From an uncultured SAR116 cluster alpha proteobacterium (GTDB taxonomy: Bacteria; Pseudomonadota; Alphaproteobacteria; Puniceispirillales; Marisalimonadaceae), in NCBI GenBank assembly GCA_902517815.1, contig CABYED010000012.1, positions 1 to 53,123 of the forward strand: a stretch of 53,123 bases of DNA, in the 5' to 3' direction. Numbering within the stretch: the first letter of the stretch is position 1; every line of letters begins with the position of its first letter. The notes under the pieces were generated by a model. The model was given only the letters and a program-made list of their open reading frames with translations, was not told the origin of the DNA and made no database searches. This document shows positions 15,407-25,011 of the stretch, one piece after another. The position numbers and the translations under genes were made by a program.

Positions 15407-16281
15407 TCATTTAAATCTATTAATTCCATTATCCTGTAAACTAAAGATGCTACTATAAAATCATATGCAAAAAAATTTTGAATTGGTGAAAATTCAACAA
15501 CATCAAATCCAATTACTTTTCTACCTATGATTAAACTTTTTATTAATTGTAAACTTTCATTAAATCCAAGACCATCAGGCACTGGAGTTCCCGTAGCAGG
15601 CATTATTGACGGATCCAATCCATCAACATCAAAGGTAATATATATGTTTTGTGGAAAGTCTTTTGGTAATCTTAGGTCTTTGTTATTTTTAATATCTTCA
15701 ACGTCAAAATATAATATATCAAAATTCTTTCTATTTTTCACTTCTTGTTTACTTAACGCTCTTACTCCAAATTGCGCAATTTTATATTTTGATTTACTTA
15801 GAAGATACATAACGCTTGCGTGTGAATGTACTTGATTTTCATAATTTTTTCTTAAATCAGCATGAGCATCAATTTGTATAATTCCTATTTCTTCATATTT
15901 TGAGAAACTTAATCCTTTAAAAACACCATTTACAGCACCAAAAGTAATACTGTGTTCACCGCCAAGGATTACTGGTATTTTGTTTTGTTTGCTAATTTCT
16001 TTTGTAGTATTTTCTATACTAAGCATCACATTTTCTATAGGAAAATTACAATTTAAAAAAGGGTGAGTGAAAATACCACTAAGGCAAGGTTCACTTTTAC
16101 CGGTAAATCTTTCCAATTCGTTGCTCGCTTCTAGTATAGCCTCAGGACCTTTTGATGTGCCTCTGCCACAAGAGACTGTTTTTTCTAGAGGTATTGGGAG
16201 GATATGAAATTTTGCTTTTTCTTTATTTCTTTCTTCCTCAGAAAGTTCTGAGTTTAAAAAATTTTTCTTTGTGTTTTTCAT
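15403..16281 (-). CDS. speB: Agmatinase (agmatine ureohydrolase) SpeB
   Basis: Predicted to hydrolyse agmatine to putrescine and urea with a two-manganese centre. The 292 residues carry the arginase-family metal motifs GGEHS, DAHADLR and FDVDGLDPSIMPATGTPVP, plus the RGTSKGPEAI opening. Agmatinase rather than arginase is inferred from its place as last gene of a polyamine operon that includes arginine decarboxylase; the two enzymes are hard to separate by motif alone. It lies 14 bases after the carboxyspermidine decarboxylase gene, with AGGTAATGAG before the ATG. Confidence 0.88.
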   Translation of the reverse strand: MKNTKKNFLNSELSEEERNKEKAKFHILPIPLEKTVSCGRGTSKGPEAILEASNELERFTGKSEPCLSGIFTHPFLNCNFPIENVMLSIENTTKEISKQNKIPVILGGEHSITFGAVNGVFKGLSFSKYEEIGIIQIDAHADLRKNYENQVHSHASVMYLLSKSKYKIAQFGVRALSKQEVKNRKNFDILYFDVEDIKNNKDLRLPKDFPQNIYITFDVDGLDPSIMPATGTPVPDGLGFNESLQLIKSLIIGRKVIGFDVVEFSPIQNFFAYDFIVASLVYRIMELIDLND

Positions 16282-16295
16282 CTCATTACCTAAAA

Positions 16296-17477
16296 TTAAG
16301 ATAATTTATTTTCAAAATCTTCATAAGTAAATCTTTTGATTATTTCTAAATTATCATTATCGCTATCCCAAATTGCTACAGATGGTATTTTTACTCCGTT
16401 GAAAAAACTAGTTTTTACTATTGTATAATGTGCTTGATCTAATATAGCTATTCTATCTCCAACTTTGGGTGTAGACTTAAAATTATACTCTCCAATGACA
16501 TCACCTGCTAAACAGCTAGGTCCGCCTAGCATAACTTTGTATCCGTATTTTGGTTCATTAAGTAATGCTGGTCTATATGGCGCCTCAATTACATCAGGCA
16601 TGTGAGAGACTGCACTAATGTCTGTAATTGCAATATTTGGTGAGAGTTCATTGCTAGGTTTAAAACTATCTATAATTTCTCCCACTAAAATACCCGAATC
16701 TAATACCACAGCTTCTCCTGGTTCAATATAAATTTGACAGCTAGTTTCATCTGCAAGTTGTTTTAGAAAAATTTCCAATTTATTAATTTCATAGTCATTT
16801 CTGGTAATATGGTGACCTCCACCAAGATTAAGCCAATTTAATTTTTTACAGATGGGAACTATATCATTTTTCATTTTATTCCAAGTATTTTCCAGAGGAG
16901 TGAAATTTTGTTCACATAAGGTATGAAAATGAATACCATTTAATTTGTTTATATCAACATTATCCAAATCATTTAAATGCATGCCTAATCTAGAATTGAT
17001 ACTAGCAGCATCATATTTGTCATTATTTATTTCAGAATAAAGTGGATTAATTCTTAAACCAATTTCATTATTAAATTTTATTGCTATATCATAAAAATCA
17101 TTTAATTGGTTTGATGAATTAAAAACGATATGATCTGATAAGTTAACAATTTCTCTAATATCGTCTTTTTTATATGCTGGAGAAAAAGTACTAATTTCTC
17201 CTTTAAAATATTTTTTAGCTAACTTTGTTTCAAATAAACCAGAACTGCAACATCCATCTAAATATTCAGATATTAAGGGACCAAAATAAGGAGTAGAAAA
17301 AGCCTTAAGAGCAATTAAAATTTTAACATCTGTTTGTGATTTTAGGCGATTTAAGGTCAACAAATTATCAATCAATGCTCTTTTATCTATAACAAAGCAA
17401 GGACTTGGTAATTCATACAAATCTAGTTTATTAAAATTTCTTGGGTCTCCTCCCATAGTTTGAAAAATTTTATCCAC
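16296..17477 (-). CDS. nspC: Carboxynorspermidine/carboxyspermidine decarboxylase
   Basis: A PLP enzyme of the alanine-racemase-fold decarboxylase family that turns carboxyspermidine into spermidine. In the 393 residues, VKILIALKAFSTPY holds the PLP lysine, HFHTLCEQ and NLGGGHHITRNDY are family motifs, YIEPGEAVVLDSG binds phosphate, and GPSCLAGDVIGEY carries the active-site cysteine of the dimer partner. The listed start is GTG overlapping the previous stop by one base; an ATG 21 bases in (17456) is an alternative. It is coupled directly to the dehydrogenase gene, which makes its substrate. Confidence 0.92.
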   Translation of the reverse strand: MDKIFQTMGGDPRNFNKLDLYELPSPCFVIDKRALIDNLLTLNRLKSQTDVKILIALKAFSTPYFGPLISEYLDGCCSSGLFETKLAKKYFKGEISTFSPAYKKDDIREIVNLSDHIVFNSSNQLNDFYDIAIKFNNEIGLRINPLYSEINNDKYDAASINSRLGMHLNDLDNVDINKLNGIHFHTLCEQNFTPLENTWNKMKNDIVPICKKLNWLNLGGGHHITRNDYEINKLEIFLKQLADETSCQIYIEPGEAVVLDSGILVGEIIDSFKPSNELSPNIAITDISAVSHMPDVIEAPYRPALLNEPKYGYKVMLGGPSCLAGDVIGEYNFKSTPKVGDRIAILDQAHYTIVKTSFFNGVKIPSVAIWDSDNDNLEIIKRFTYEDFENKLS

Positions 17478-18682
17478 TAGAAATTTACTTTGTTTTCTAG
17501 CTGTATGGTTTTCGTAGGTAGACCATGCTTATTAAGAAGTTCCATAAATGGATCTGGATCAAATTGCTCCATGTTCCAAACTCCTGGTTTGAACCAGCTT
17601 TTTTTTAACATTAGCAATGATCCTATCATTGCGGGGACGCCAGTAGTGTATGAAATTGCCTGGCTTCCGACCTCTTTGAAGCAATCTTCATGATTGCAGA
17701 TATTGTATGTGTAATATGTTTTTTCTAAATTGTTTTTTTTACCAGTAACTATTGTGCCTATACAAGTCTTCCCTTTTGTTTTTTCTCCAAGACTACTAGG
17801 ATCTGGTAAAACACTTTTTAAAAATTGTAATGGAATTATTTCTGTTCCGTTATAATTAACTGGGTTGATAGATGTCATACCTATATTTTGAAGAACATCC
17901 AAATATTTTAAATAGTTATCACCGAATGTCATCCAAAATCTTGCTCTTTTAATCTCAGGATAATTTTTTATTAAACTTTCCAATTCTTCATGATACATTA
18001 GATACATATTTTTGTTTCCTATTTCAGGAAATTTAAAAGAGACTTTTTTCCTAAGAGCAGGTCCAATCTTCCATTTACTATCTTCCCAATGCTTAGAATC
18101 AGATGTAACCTCTCTAATATTTATTTCAGGATTAAAATTAGTAGCAAATGGGTATCCATGATCACCATCATTACAGTCAAGAATATCTAAAAAATCAATA
18201 CTATCCAAATGATGTTTTTTAGTAAAAGCTGTAAAAACATTTGTAACACCTGGATCAAACCCCGATCCTAAAAGAGCCATAAGGTCTTTTTCTTTAAATT
18301 TTTTATCATAATCCCATTGCCATTTGTATTCAAACTTTGCTTCGTGCCTAGGTTCATAATTGGCAGTATCTAAATAATTTGTATTTGTTAACAAACAAGC
18401 ATCCATTATATTAAGATCTTGATAAGGAAGAGCTAGGTTTACAACCAAAAATGGATTAAATTTTTTAATTAATGCTACCGTTTTGTTAACATTATCTGCA
18501 TCTAGCTCTGCTACTGTAATGTTAATATTATATTTATCTTTAACACTTTTTTTAATTTGGAAGCATTTCTCAATAGATCTACTTGCTAAAATTATATTTT
18601 TAAAATAATTAGGATTTTGTGCCATTTTGTGAACAGTTACATGACTAACACCACCTGCTCCAACAACTAAAATATTGTCCAT
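17477..18682 (-). CDS. Carboxynorspermidine/carboxyspermidine dehydrogenase (saccharopine dehydrogenase family)
   Basis: Predicted to join putrescine (or diaminopropane) with aspartate semialdehyde using NADPH, giving carboxyspermidine. The 401 residues start with a Rossmann motif VGAGGVSHVTVHKMA. The catalytic-domain strings GSGFDPGVTNVF, DCNDGDHGYPFATNFNPE and TTGVPAMIGSLLM are typical of this branch rather than lysine-pathway saccharopine dehydrogenases. GGGAG lies before the ATG. It is second in the operon speA, this gene, nspC, speB, which together give arginine to spermidine without S-adenosylmethionine decarboxylase. Confidence 0.92.
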   Translation of the reverse strand: MDNILVVGAGGVSHVTVHKMAQNPNYFKNIILASRSIEKCFQIKKSVKDKYNINITVAELDADNVNKTVALIKKFNPFLVVNLALPYQDLNIMDACLLTNTNYLDTANYEPRHEAKFEYKWQWDYDKKFKEKDLMALLGSGFDPGVTNVFTAFTKKHHLDSIDFLDILDCNDGDHGYPFATNFNPEINIREVTSDSKHWEDSKWKIGPALRKKVSFKFPEIGNKNMYLMYHEELESLIKNYPEIKRARFWMTFGDNYLKYLDVLQNIGMTSINPVNYNGTEIIPLQFLKSVLPDPSSLGEKTKGKTCIGTIVTGKKNNLEKTYYTYNICNHEDCFKEVGSQAISYTTGVPAMIGSLLMLKKSWFKPGVWNMEQFDPDPFMELLNKHGLPTKTIQLENKVNF

Positions 18683-18710
18683 TTCAAACTCCCATAAATT
18701 TCCTAATTAT

Positions 18711-19538
18711 TTATTTTTCGAAATAAGTATAACCAGAAATTGAATCCTTGAATGATTGAGTTATTTTTTTTCTTTCTGAAAGTGATAAGTCTCTACTTCT
18801 TACTGCATCTTCAACTATATGTTTGAACCTATTTATTATATTCTTAGGCTCATATTCAACATAAGTTAAAACTTCTGAAATAGTATCACCTTCTTGCTCA
18901 TGTAATAACTGAAATCCGCCATTTTCTTTTAATTTTATTGTAGCAACATTTGTATCACCAAATAAGTTATGAAGATCTCCCAACGTTTCTTGATAGGCAC
19001 CAATATAAAACACCCCTAAAAAATAGTCCTCATCATCACGAATGTCATGCAAAGGTAATGTGTTAGAAATACCGTCTTTCAGTACAAATTTATTTATTAT
19101 ACCATCACTATCGCAAGTAATATCATTTAAAATAACTCTTCTGTTTGGTCGCTTATTATGTTTTTGAAGTGGTGCAATAGGATGAATTTGATCAATAGCC
19201 CAAACATCTGGTAGGCTTTGAAATAAAGAAAAGTTGCCATGATATATATCTGCCATATTATCAATTGCATCTTGAAGTTCTTCAGTTATTTGAGGTGTTG
19301 AAGAAAGTAATGTTTTAATTTTATTTATAATGTATAAATAAGTTTCTTCAGTTTTTGCCATATTTGATAAATCTATTTGACCACTTCTAAAAAGTGCTCT
19401 TATTTCTTCTCTATAATAATTTAAATCGTTCAAACATTCTTGAGCTCTTTCTAAATTTAAATATTCAGGAATTTGAATCATGTTTTTCAATAAAGGATGG
19501 TCATTCGAATTGATTTCCTGTTTTTTTTTCGCTATCAA
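18711..19538 (-). CDS. speA: Arginine decarboxylase SpeA, C-terminal part (frameshifted)
   Basis: This is the remaining ~275 residues of SpeA, in a different frame from the N-terminal part. It carries the helical insertion and the C-terminal barrel region: SGQIDLSNMAKTEETYLYI, SLPDVWAIDQIHPIAPLQ, LNDITCDSDGIINKFV, FYIGAYQETLGDLHNLFGD. The listed 5' end is a TTG inside the overlap and is not a believable independent start. Removing one A from the A9 run (19521-19529) joins both parts into a 625-residue protein of normal SpeA length, with the junction in an inter-domain loop. Either the gene is inactivated, read through slippage, or the run is a sequencing error. Confidence 0.85.
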   Translation of the reverse strand: MIAKKKQEINSNDHPLLKNMIQIPEYLNLERAQECLNDLNYYREEIRALFRSGQIDLSNMAKTEETYLYIINKIKTLLSSTPQITEELQDAIDNMADIYHGNFSLFQSLPDVWAIDQIHPIAPLQKHNKRPNRRVILNDITCDSDGIINKFVLKDGISNTLPLHDIRDDEDYFLGVFYIGAYQETLGDLHNLFGDTNVATIKLKENGGFQLLHEQEGDTISEVLTYVEYEPKNIINRFKHIVEDAVRSRDLSLSERKKITQSFKDSISGYTYFEK

Positions 19539-20589
19539 AGTTTGTTGTCTCTAAAATATTAAAAATTAGCATTGAACTTGACGCAATGCATGCTCTTCCA
19601 GATTCAGTAATAATTATAGGATGATCCACGTTTGATTGATCTAATTCATATTTAACAGTTTCAACAATATTTACACAGTATTCATCTAATGAATAATTTA
19701 TTGAGTTAAGAGAAGACTTTTGTTCTCCTGTATAATCTATTCCTAAGCCGCCTCCAAGATCTAAATATTCAAGTGGTGCACCTTGTTTGTACATTTCTGA
19801 ATAAAATCTACAAGCCTCTTGTGTTGCTTTTCTAATTTCAATGATATCAGGTATCTGGCTTCCAAGATGTGAATGTTGTAGAACCAAGCAATCAAGATAG
19901 TTATTAACTTTTAATTTTGTGATAACTTTCATTATTTGTTCAACAGACATTCCAAATGCACTTCGATCTCCGCTTGATTGAGACCAATTGCCACTAACTT
20001 TGTTTGTTAATTTTACTCTTATCCCAAGTAATGGTCTTACATTTAGTTCTTTAGAAACTTCAATGATTAGATCAAGTTCACGTAGACTTTCTAAAACTAA
20101 AATAGTTTTAAAACCAATTTTCATTGATAAGGTTGCCAAATTAATAAATTCTTTGTCCTTAATTCCATTACATATAATAGTAGATTCGCTAGAGAGATCG
20201 TGTGCTAAAGCTATTAATAATTCAGGTTTAGAACCAACTTCTAAACCAAAATCAAATTCTTTTCCAAAATCAACTATTCTATCAATTACTTGTGCTTGTT
20301 GATTAACTTTAACTGGGAAAACACCCTTATAATAACCTTTATATCCAACTTCTTTTATTGCTTTAAAAAAAGACTCATTAATTTGTTTTATTCTAAATGC
20401 TAAGTAATCTGTAATTCTTAATAGTACTGGGCAGCTAATACCTCTTTCATTAAGACTTTCTATAATTTTAATTAGGTCAATAGAAGGATTAGATGGATAA
20501 AATGGATTTTTAAGTCCTATATTGCCATTATCAAGAACCTCAAGTATATCATCACCCCATTTTTTAATTCCATAAATATCATCATCCAT
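19501..20589 (-). CDS. speA: Arginine decarboxylase SpeA, N-terminal part (frameshifted)
   Basis: SpeA is the biosynthetic PLP enzyme converting arginine to agmatine. This part holds the PLP barrel: FPVKVNQQAQVIDRIV (PLP lysine), FGLEVGSKPELL, HSHLGSQI, LDLGGGLGIDYTG and ITESGRACIASSS. It ends about 20 residues after the latter motif, where the frame runs into TGA at 19501. Normal SpeA continues in this place; the next ~275 residues are found in another frame (18711-19538). The break falls at a run of nine A on the coding strand. It begins the minus-strand polyamine operon and is divergent from msrA. Confidence 0.85.
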   Translation of the reverse strand: MDDDIYGIKKWGDDILEVLDNGNIGLKNPFYPSNPSIDLIKIIESLNERGISCPVLLRITDYLAFRIKQINESFFKAIKEVGYKGYYKGVFPVKVNQQAQVIDRIVDFGKEFDFGLEVGSKPELLIALAHDLSSESTIICNGIKDKEFINLATLSMKIGFKTILVLESLRELDLIIEVSKELNVRPLLGIRVKLTNKVSGNWSQSSGDRSAFGMSVEQIMKVITKLKVNNYLDCLVLQHSHLGSQIPDIIEIRKATQEACRFYSEMYKQGAPLEYLDLGGGLGIDYTGEQKSSLNSINYSLDEYCVNIVETVKYELDQSNVDHPIIITESGRACIASSSMLIFNILETTNFDSEKKTGNQFE

Positions 20590-20698
20590 ATTTTTGACCT
20601 TTAATTTTAAAATGATTTGATTATATTGCTATTTACGGTTGGTCAAGTTATGCTTTTATATAATTTCAAATTTAAATCTTTTATGTAACTATTTTCTA

Positions 20699-21325
20699 AT
20701 GTTTTTTTCTAAAAAAAATAACCTCGTCGATAAATCAAATTCTTTGGTAGGGAGAAATGATCCTATTGTAAATGAGTTGTTTCACGAGATTAATGGTCGT
20801 AATTTAATGGAAATTCCAAATGATTTTGAAATAATTATACTTGGAATGGGATGTTTTTGGGGTGCTGAAAAAATTTTTTGGCAACTTGATGGGGTTTATC
20901 ATACATCAGTTGGGTATGCTGGTGGTTATACTAAAAATCCAACCTATGATGAAGTTTGTAGTGGTTTAACGGGTCATACAGAAGTTGTCAGAGTGGTATA
21001 TGATCCGAAAAAATTAAATTTAAAAACAATTTTAATTAAATTTTGGGAAGGTCATGATCCAACTCAAGGTATGAGGCAAGGTAATGATATTGGCACTCAA
21101 TATAGATCGGCAATTTTTGTAAATAATTTCGAAAACCTTAATGATGTGAAGACTTCTAAAACAGAATTTCAATCTTTACTTCATTCAGCAGGATTTAATG
21201 AAATTACGACTGAAATTAAAAATAATATAGATTTTTATTTTGCTGAAACTTATCATCAACAATACCTTTATAAAAATCCAAATGGTTATTGTGGTTTGGG
21301 CGGCTGTGGAGTGAAATTTAAATAA
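20699..21325 (+). CDS. msrA: Peptide methionine sulfoxide reductase MsrA
   Basis: MsrA repairs methionine-S-sulfoxide in proteins using thioredoxin. I start at ATG 20699, giving 208 residues; an upstream in-frame TTG (20639) would add 20 hydrophobic residues and lacks support. The catalytic motif is GMGCFWGAEK. GYAGGYTKNPTYDEVCSG, VYDPKKL, WEGHDPTQGMRQGNDIGTQYRS and YHQQYL are all standard. The terminal GYCGLGGCGVKF carries the two resolving cysteines. The N-terminal ~55 residues before the core resemble the E. coli-type long MsrA. It is divergent from the polyamine operon, and rpmJ follows. Confidence 0.95.
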   Translation: MFFSKKNNLVDKSNSLVGRNDPIVNELFHEINGRNLMEIPNDFEIIILGMGCFWGAEKIFWQLDGVYHTSVGYAGGYTKNPTYDEVCSGLTGHTEVVRVVYDPKKLNLKTILIKFWEGHDPTQGMRQGNDIGTQYRSAIFVNNFENLNDVKTSKTEFQSLLHSAGFNEITTEIKNNIDFYFAETYHQQYLYKNPNGYCGLGGCGVKFK

Positions 21326-21404
21326 GTTTACTAAAGTTATTTTAGATCTTGACCAAAATGGTTTGTTATTATATCTAATCATCTAAATAATTGATAGGGC
21401 GATT

Positions 21405-21530
21405 ATGAAAGTAGTAAGTTCTTTAAAAACTCTTAAAGTCAGAGATAGAAACTCTCAAATTGTAAAACGTAGGGGTCGTCTATACGTTATAAATAAGAGA
21501 AATCCTAGATTTAAAGCTCGGCAGGGTTAA
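21405..21530 (+). CDS. rpmJ: 50S ribosomal protein L36 (bL36)
   Basis: A 41-codon frame begins ATG 21405 and encodes [20 protein letters not shown], then [21 protein letters not shown]. This is the zinc-free (C-minus) form of L36 typical of alphaproteobacteria: the Cys/His ligands of the four-residue zinc knuckle are missing, while the [17 protein letters not shown] core is intact. The RBS (AGGGCGATT) is short but in place. L36 binds 23S rRNA near the peptidyl-transferase base. It stands alone, outside the spc operon, as usual for this lineage. Confidence 0.95.
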   Translation: MKVVSSLKTLKVRDRNSQIVKRRGRLYVINKRNPRFKARQG

Positions 21531-21577
21531 CTTCTAGACTCTTTTAACACAATATATTGTCTTAGTTAATTCTTGAT

Positions 21578-21593
21578 ATGTATTATCATACAT
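21578..21593. promoter_or_regulatory. Inverted repeat upstream of tarD, possible operator
   Basis: ATGTAT-TATC-ATACAT is a perfect 6-bp inverted repeat 12 bases before the tarD ATG. A second perfect palindrome, ACAATATATTGT, lies at 21549-21560. Such sites could bind a dimeric regulator (for example GntR type), but AT-rich palindromes also occur by chance, and no regulator gene is nearby. Confidence 0.28.
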
Positions 21594-21604
21594 AGGTTAG
21601 TATA

Positions 21605-22771
21605 ATGAAGATAACTAATATAATTGAAGAAACAAAATCTATAAGTTCCAATATTAAGAATGCATATATCGATTTTTCAAAAATGACGATAAGTGTTGTC
21701 GCTGTTTGTTCTAATGTTGTTAAAAATGGTAAGCCTTTAATTGGTTATGGGTTTAACTCGAATGGAAGGTATGGACAGGGTCACCTTATCAGAGAGAGAT
21801 TTGCTCCAAGATTATTGGAAGCTAACACCAATGAAATATTAAATGATGAAGGTACAAATTTCGATCCAATAAAGATGTGGAATGTCATGATGAAAAATGA
21901 AAAACCTGGTGGACATGGTGAAAGATCTGTGGCTGTAGGTACCATTGACATGGCAATATGGGATCTTGTTTCTAAAATCGAGGATAAACCACTGTTTCAA
22001 ATGCTTGCTGAAAGATATGGTGATGGTGTGCCAAATAAAAAAGTGTTTGTTTATGCTGCTGGTGGATATTATTGGCCAAATCAAGGAATTAATGGTTTAA
22101 CTGACGAAATAAAAAAATATTTAGATCTTGGTTATTCAGTAGTCAAAAAGAAAATAGGAGGAGCTTCTCTATCAGAGGATTGTAAAAGGATAGAAGCTAT
22201 TTTAAAAATATTAGGTCCTGAAGATCAACTTGCTGTTGATGCAAATGGAAGGTTTAATCTTGAAACAGCGATTGAATATGGTAAAGCTCTATCAAACTAT
22301 AATCTATTTTGGTACGAAGAGCCAGGCGATCCTTTAGATTTTGAACTTCATAAAGAATTATCAAAGCATTACTTATATCCATTAGCAACTGGCGAGAATT
22401 TATTCTCAGTGCATGACGCAAGAAATCTCATTAGATATGCTGGAATGAGAAAAGATAAGGATTGGCTACAATTTGATTGTGCTTTAAGTTATGGATTAGT
22501 TGAATATTTAAAGATTATTGAAATGCTCAAAGAAAATCAATGGGATGTTTCAAGGTGTATCCCTCACGGAGGACATCAAATGTCATTGGCAATTGCTGCG
22601 GGATTAGGGCTTGGTGGAAATGAGAGTTATCCAGATCTTTTTCAACCATATGGTGGATTCCCTGATGGTGTTAGGGTTGAAAAAAGCTTTGTAATTTTAC
22701 CAGAAATAACTGGAATAGGTTTTGAAGGAAAATCTGATCTTTTTTCAGTTATGAAGCAGATGGTAGCTTAA
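21605..22771 (+). CDS. tarD: D(-)-tartrate dehydratase (enolase superfamily)
   Basis: Predicted to dehydrate D-tartrate to oxaloacetate. The 388 residues match the characterised Bradyrhizobium TarD in layout, with every known active-site residue one position lower. Lys183 is in VVKKKIGGA, the metal ligands are Asp212 (AVDANGRF), Glu238 (WYEEPGDP) and Glu264 (TGENLF), and His321 is in IPHGGHQMS. Long strings such as [12 protein letters not shown] and [20 protein letters not shown] are conserved in this subgroup. It is convergent with class I fumarase, overlapping by four bases. Other mandelate-racemase-group sugar-acid dehydratases are the main alternative, but the motif set favours TarD. No tartrate transporter is visible nearby. 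Confidence 0.87.
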   Translation: MKITNIIEETKSISSNIKNAYIDFSKMTISVVAVCSNVVKNGKPLIGYGFNSNGRYGQGHLIRERFAPRLLEANTNEILNDEGTNFDPIKMWNVMMKNEKPGGHGERSVAVGTIDMAIWDLVSKIEDKPLFQMLAERYGDGVPNKKVFVYAAGGYYWPNQGINGLTDEIKKYLDLGYSVVKKKIGGASLSEDCKRIEAILKILGPEDQLAVDANGRFNLETAIEYGKALSNYNLFWYEEPGDPLDFELHKELSKHYLYPLATGENLFSVHDARNLIRYAGMRKDKDWLQFDCALSYGLVEYLKIIEMLKENQWDVSRCIPHGGHQMSLAIAAGLGLGGNESYPDLFQPYGGFPDGVRVEKSFVILPEITGIGFEGKSDLFSVMKQMVA

Positions 22772-24390
22772 ATTTCAAAAAAATCGTTCCCTTTATTGTC
22801 AATTACCACAAATGCAGGAAAGTTTTTAACTTCAATTTTCCACACAGCCTCCATTCCAAGCTCTGGATATTCTAAAACCTCTATTTTTTTAATGCAATCT
22901 AGTGCAACTTTTGCAGCAGCTCCTCCAATAGTTCCAAGGTAAAATCCTCCATGTTTTTTGCACGCTTCTTTTACTTGCTTTGATCTGTTTCCTTTTGCTA
23001 ACATAACCATTGATCCGCCATTTTCTTGAAATTTATCTACATAAGCATCCATTCTACCGGCAGTTGTTGGTCCAAAAGATCCAGAAGGCATACCCTTTGG
23101 AGTTTTAGCTGGGCCAGCATAGTAGACGGGATGATCTTTTATATAATCAGGTAGCTTGCCATCCTCATCTAATCTTTGAAGCAACTTTGCATGAGCTATG
23201 TCTCTTGCAACAACCATTGGTCCAGAAAGATTAACTCTTTTCTTAATTTTACATCCACTTAATTGTTCTAAAATATTTTGCATTGGTTGATTTAAATCAA
23301 TATTTGTAACATCTTCCGAAATTTCATCTAAATTCACATCGGGTAAATATTTGCTTGGTTCTGTTTCAAGTTTTTCAACAAAAATTCCATCTTTATTTAT
23401 CTTGCCTAAAATTTGTCTATCGGCAGAACAAGAAACCCCAATTCCAATTGGCAGTGATGCACCATGCCTAGGAAGCCTAATAACTCTTACATCATGGCAA
23501 AAATATTTTCCTCCAAATTGTGCGCCTACACCCATTTCTCTTGTAAGATCTAAAATTATTTTTTCCCATTCTAAATCTCTATATGCATGACCAGATTTTA
23601 AATTTCCAGCTTTTGGTAAATTGTCTAAATAACGCATAGATCCAAGTTTAACGGTCTTTAAATTAAATTCAGCTGAAGTACCTCCTATAACTACAGATAA
23701 ATGGTAAGGTGGACAAGCAGCTGTACCAAGAGAAATAATTTTCTCATAAAGAAATTTTTTTAAATTTTCAGGATTGAGAGTGGCGGGTGTTGCTTGGAAT
23801 AAAAAACTTTTATTGGCTGATCCTCCACCTTTTTGTACAAAGGCAAATTTATATTCTTGACCTTCATTAGCAAATATACTGATTTCTGCAGGTAAATTGT
23901 TAGCAGTATTTTTCTCTTCAAACATAGAGACTGCTGCAAGTTGAGAGAAACGAAGGTTATTTTCTTTATATGTTTTATAAACTCCCAATGAAAGAAACTT
24001 GTTATCATCTGAGTTAGTAAAAACTTTTTCTCCTTTATAACCCATGATTATTGCTGTACCAGTATCTTGGCACATAGGAAGAACTCCTGATGCAGATATA
24101 TTTGCATTTTTTAACATTGTTAAAGCAACAAATTTATCATTACTAGAGGCTTCTTCATCTTCAAGGATATCTTTGAGCTGTCTTAAATGTGATTTTCTAA
24201 GAAGGTGAGATACATCTTTAAAAGCTCTTTGTGCTAAAAGAGTAAGTGCCTTTGGATCGATAACCAAAATTTCTTTGTTGTTTATTTTGGAAATTTTAAC
24301 ATATGAATCTGATATTTTTACATATTCAGTTTCATCAACTGAAATAGGAAAAATTGGTGAATAATTAAAGTCGTTCAAAATAATCTCCAA
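22768..24390 (-). CDS. fumA: Fumarate hydratase, class I (iron-sulfur)
   Basis: Interconverts fumarate and malate in the TCA cycle using an oxygen-sensitive 4Fe-4S cluster. The single 540-residue chain joins the alpha part ([65 protein letters not shown]) and the beta part ([52 protein letters not shown]). Cluster cysteines fall in [12 protein letters not shown] and probably a later site. This is the FumA/FumB type. L-tartrate dehydratase is a two-subunit relative, so fumarase is preferred. It lies ten bases after sspB and is convergent with tarD. Confidence 0.93.
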   Translation of the reverse strand: MEIILNDFNYSPIFPISVDETEYVKISDSYVKISKINNKEILVIDPKALTLLAQRAFKDVSHLLRKSHLRQLKDILEDEEASSNDKFVALTMLKNANISASGVLPMCQDTGTAIIMGYKGEKVFTNSDDNKFLSLGVYKTYKENNLRFSQLAAVSMFEEKNTANNLPAEISIFANEGQEYKFAFVQKGGGSANKSFLFQATPATLNPENLKKFLYEKIISLGTAACPPYHLSVVIGGTSAEFNLKTVKLGSMRYLDNLPKAGNLKSGHAYRDLEWEKIILDLTREMGVGAQFGGKYFCHDVRVIRLPRHGASLPIGIGVSCSADRQILGKINKDGIFVEKLETEPSKYLPDVNLDEISEDVTNIDLNQPMQNILEQLSGCKIKKRVNLSGPMVVARDIAHAKLLQRLDEDGKLPDYIKDHPVYYAGPAKTPKGMPSGSFGPTTAGRMDAYVDKFQENGGSMVMLAKGNRSKQVKEACKKHGGFYLGTIGGAAAKVALDCIKKIEVLEYPELGMEAVWKIEVKNFPAFVVIDNKGNDFFEI

Positions 24391-24399
24391 CTGATAATT

Positions 24400-24915
24400 T
24401 TATTTCTTATCTCTAAATTCATCAAGAGATACAATTTCTCCAGATTTTAAATCTGTATCATCTAAATCTGTAATCGTTGGTTTATTTGCATCTAAGCTTT
24501 CAATTTTAGTTAAACTAGTATTTTTTAAATTATCCTCAATTTTAAATTGAAGACCAAAACCAACTGAAGGATCAGTGAAAGACGTAATTGCTTTGTAAGG
24601 AACAGAAATATTCTTTTTTTCACCACTAAAAGATAGAGTTACTTCAAAATGATCTTCAGATGTTTTAAGATCCCAAAATTGGTGTTGAATTATTATTTTT
24701 ATTTCTGTGTTATCAGCATTCTTTAATTCGGGGGGAACTATAACACTTGGATCATTACCATTGAACGTAATAAAAAAATGACTGTTTCCAATAAGACCAG
24801 TTTCAGAAGTTATTTTTAAAACTTTTTTAACTACATTTTTAAGACTTTCCTCAACCAAAAAATCATAGTCAAAACTTTTTGAATCAGAGCCATAATTATC
24901 ATTATTATTAGTCAC
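24400..24915 (-). CDS. sspB: ClpXP adaptor SspB (alphaproteobacterial type)
   Basis: SspB tethers ssrA-tagged proteins to the ClpXP protease. The 171 residues contain the peptide-binding domain (about 12-125): SHFFITFNGNDPSVIVPPEL, EIKIIIQHQFWDLKTSEDHF and SVPYKAITSFTDPSVGFGLQF. The VPYKAITxFxDPSVxFGLQF string is the SspB-alpha signature. A flexible linker leads to the terminal GEIVSLDEFRDKK, which should be the ClpX-docking tail. It lies directly downstream of, and on the same strand as, the tmRNA gene that makes the tag it recognises. Confidence 0.93.
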   Translation of the reverse strand: MTNNNDNYGSDSKSFDYDFLVEESLKNVVKKVLKITSETGLIGNSHFFITFNGNDPSVIVPPELKNADNTEIKIIIQHQFWDLKTSEDHFEVTLSFSGEKKNISVPYKAITSFTDPSVGFGLQFKIEDNLKNTSLTKIESLDANKPTITDLDDTDLKSGEIVSLDEFRDKK

Positions 24916-24990
24916 TATTAATCCTTATGTTTTTTTTAATTAATATCTTACAATTCTCAAAGTTTAATTTTCAATAAAATTTTAACGATG

Positions 24991-25011
24991 GCGAGAAGTA
25001 ACTTCTCGCCA
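24991..25011 (-). terminator. Hairpin at the 3' end of ssrA
   Basis: On the minus strand GGCGAGAAG-TTA-CTTCTCGCC forms a perfect 9-bp stem. It is followed by ATCGTTAAAATTTT, a weak U-rich stretch. It sits between the coding RNA of ssrA and sspB and could terminate the tmRNA precursor or protect its 3' end. Confidence 0.55.
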
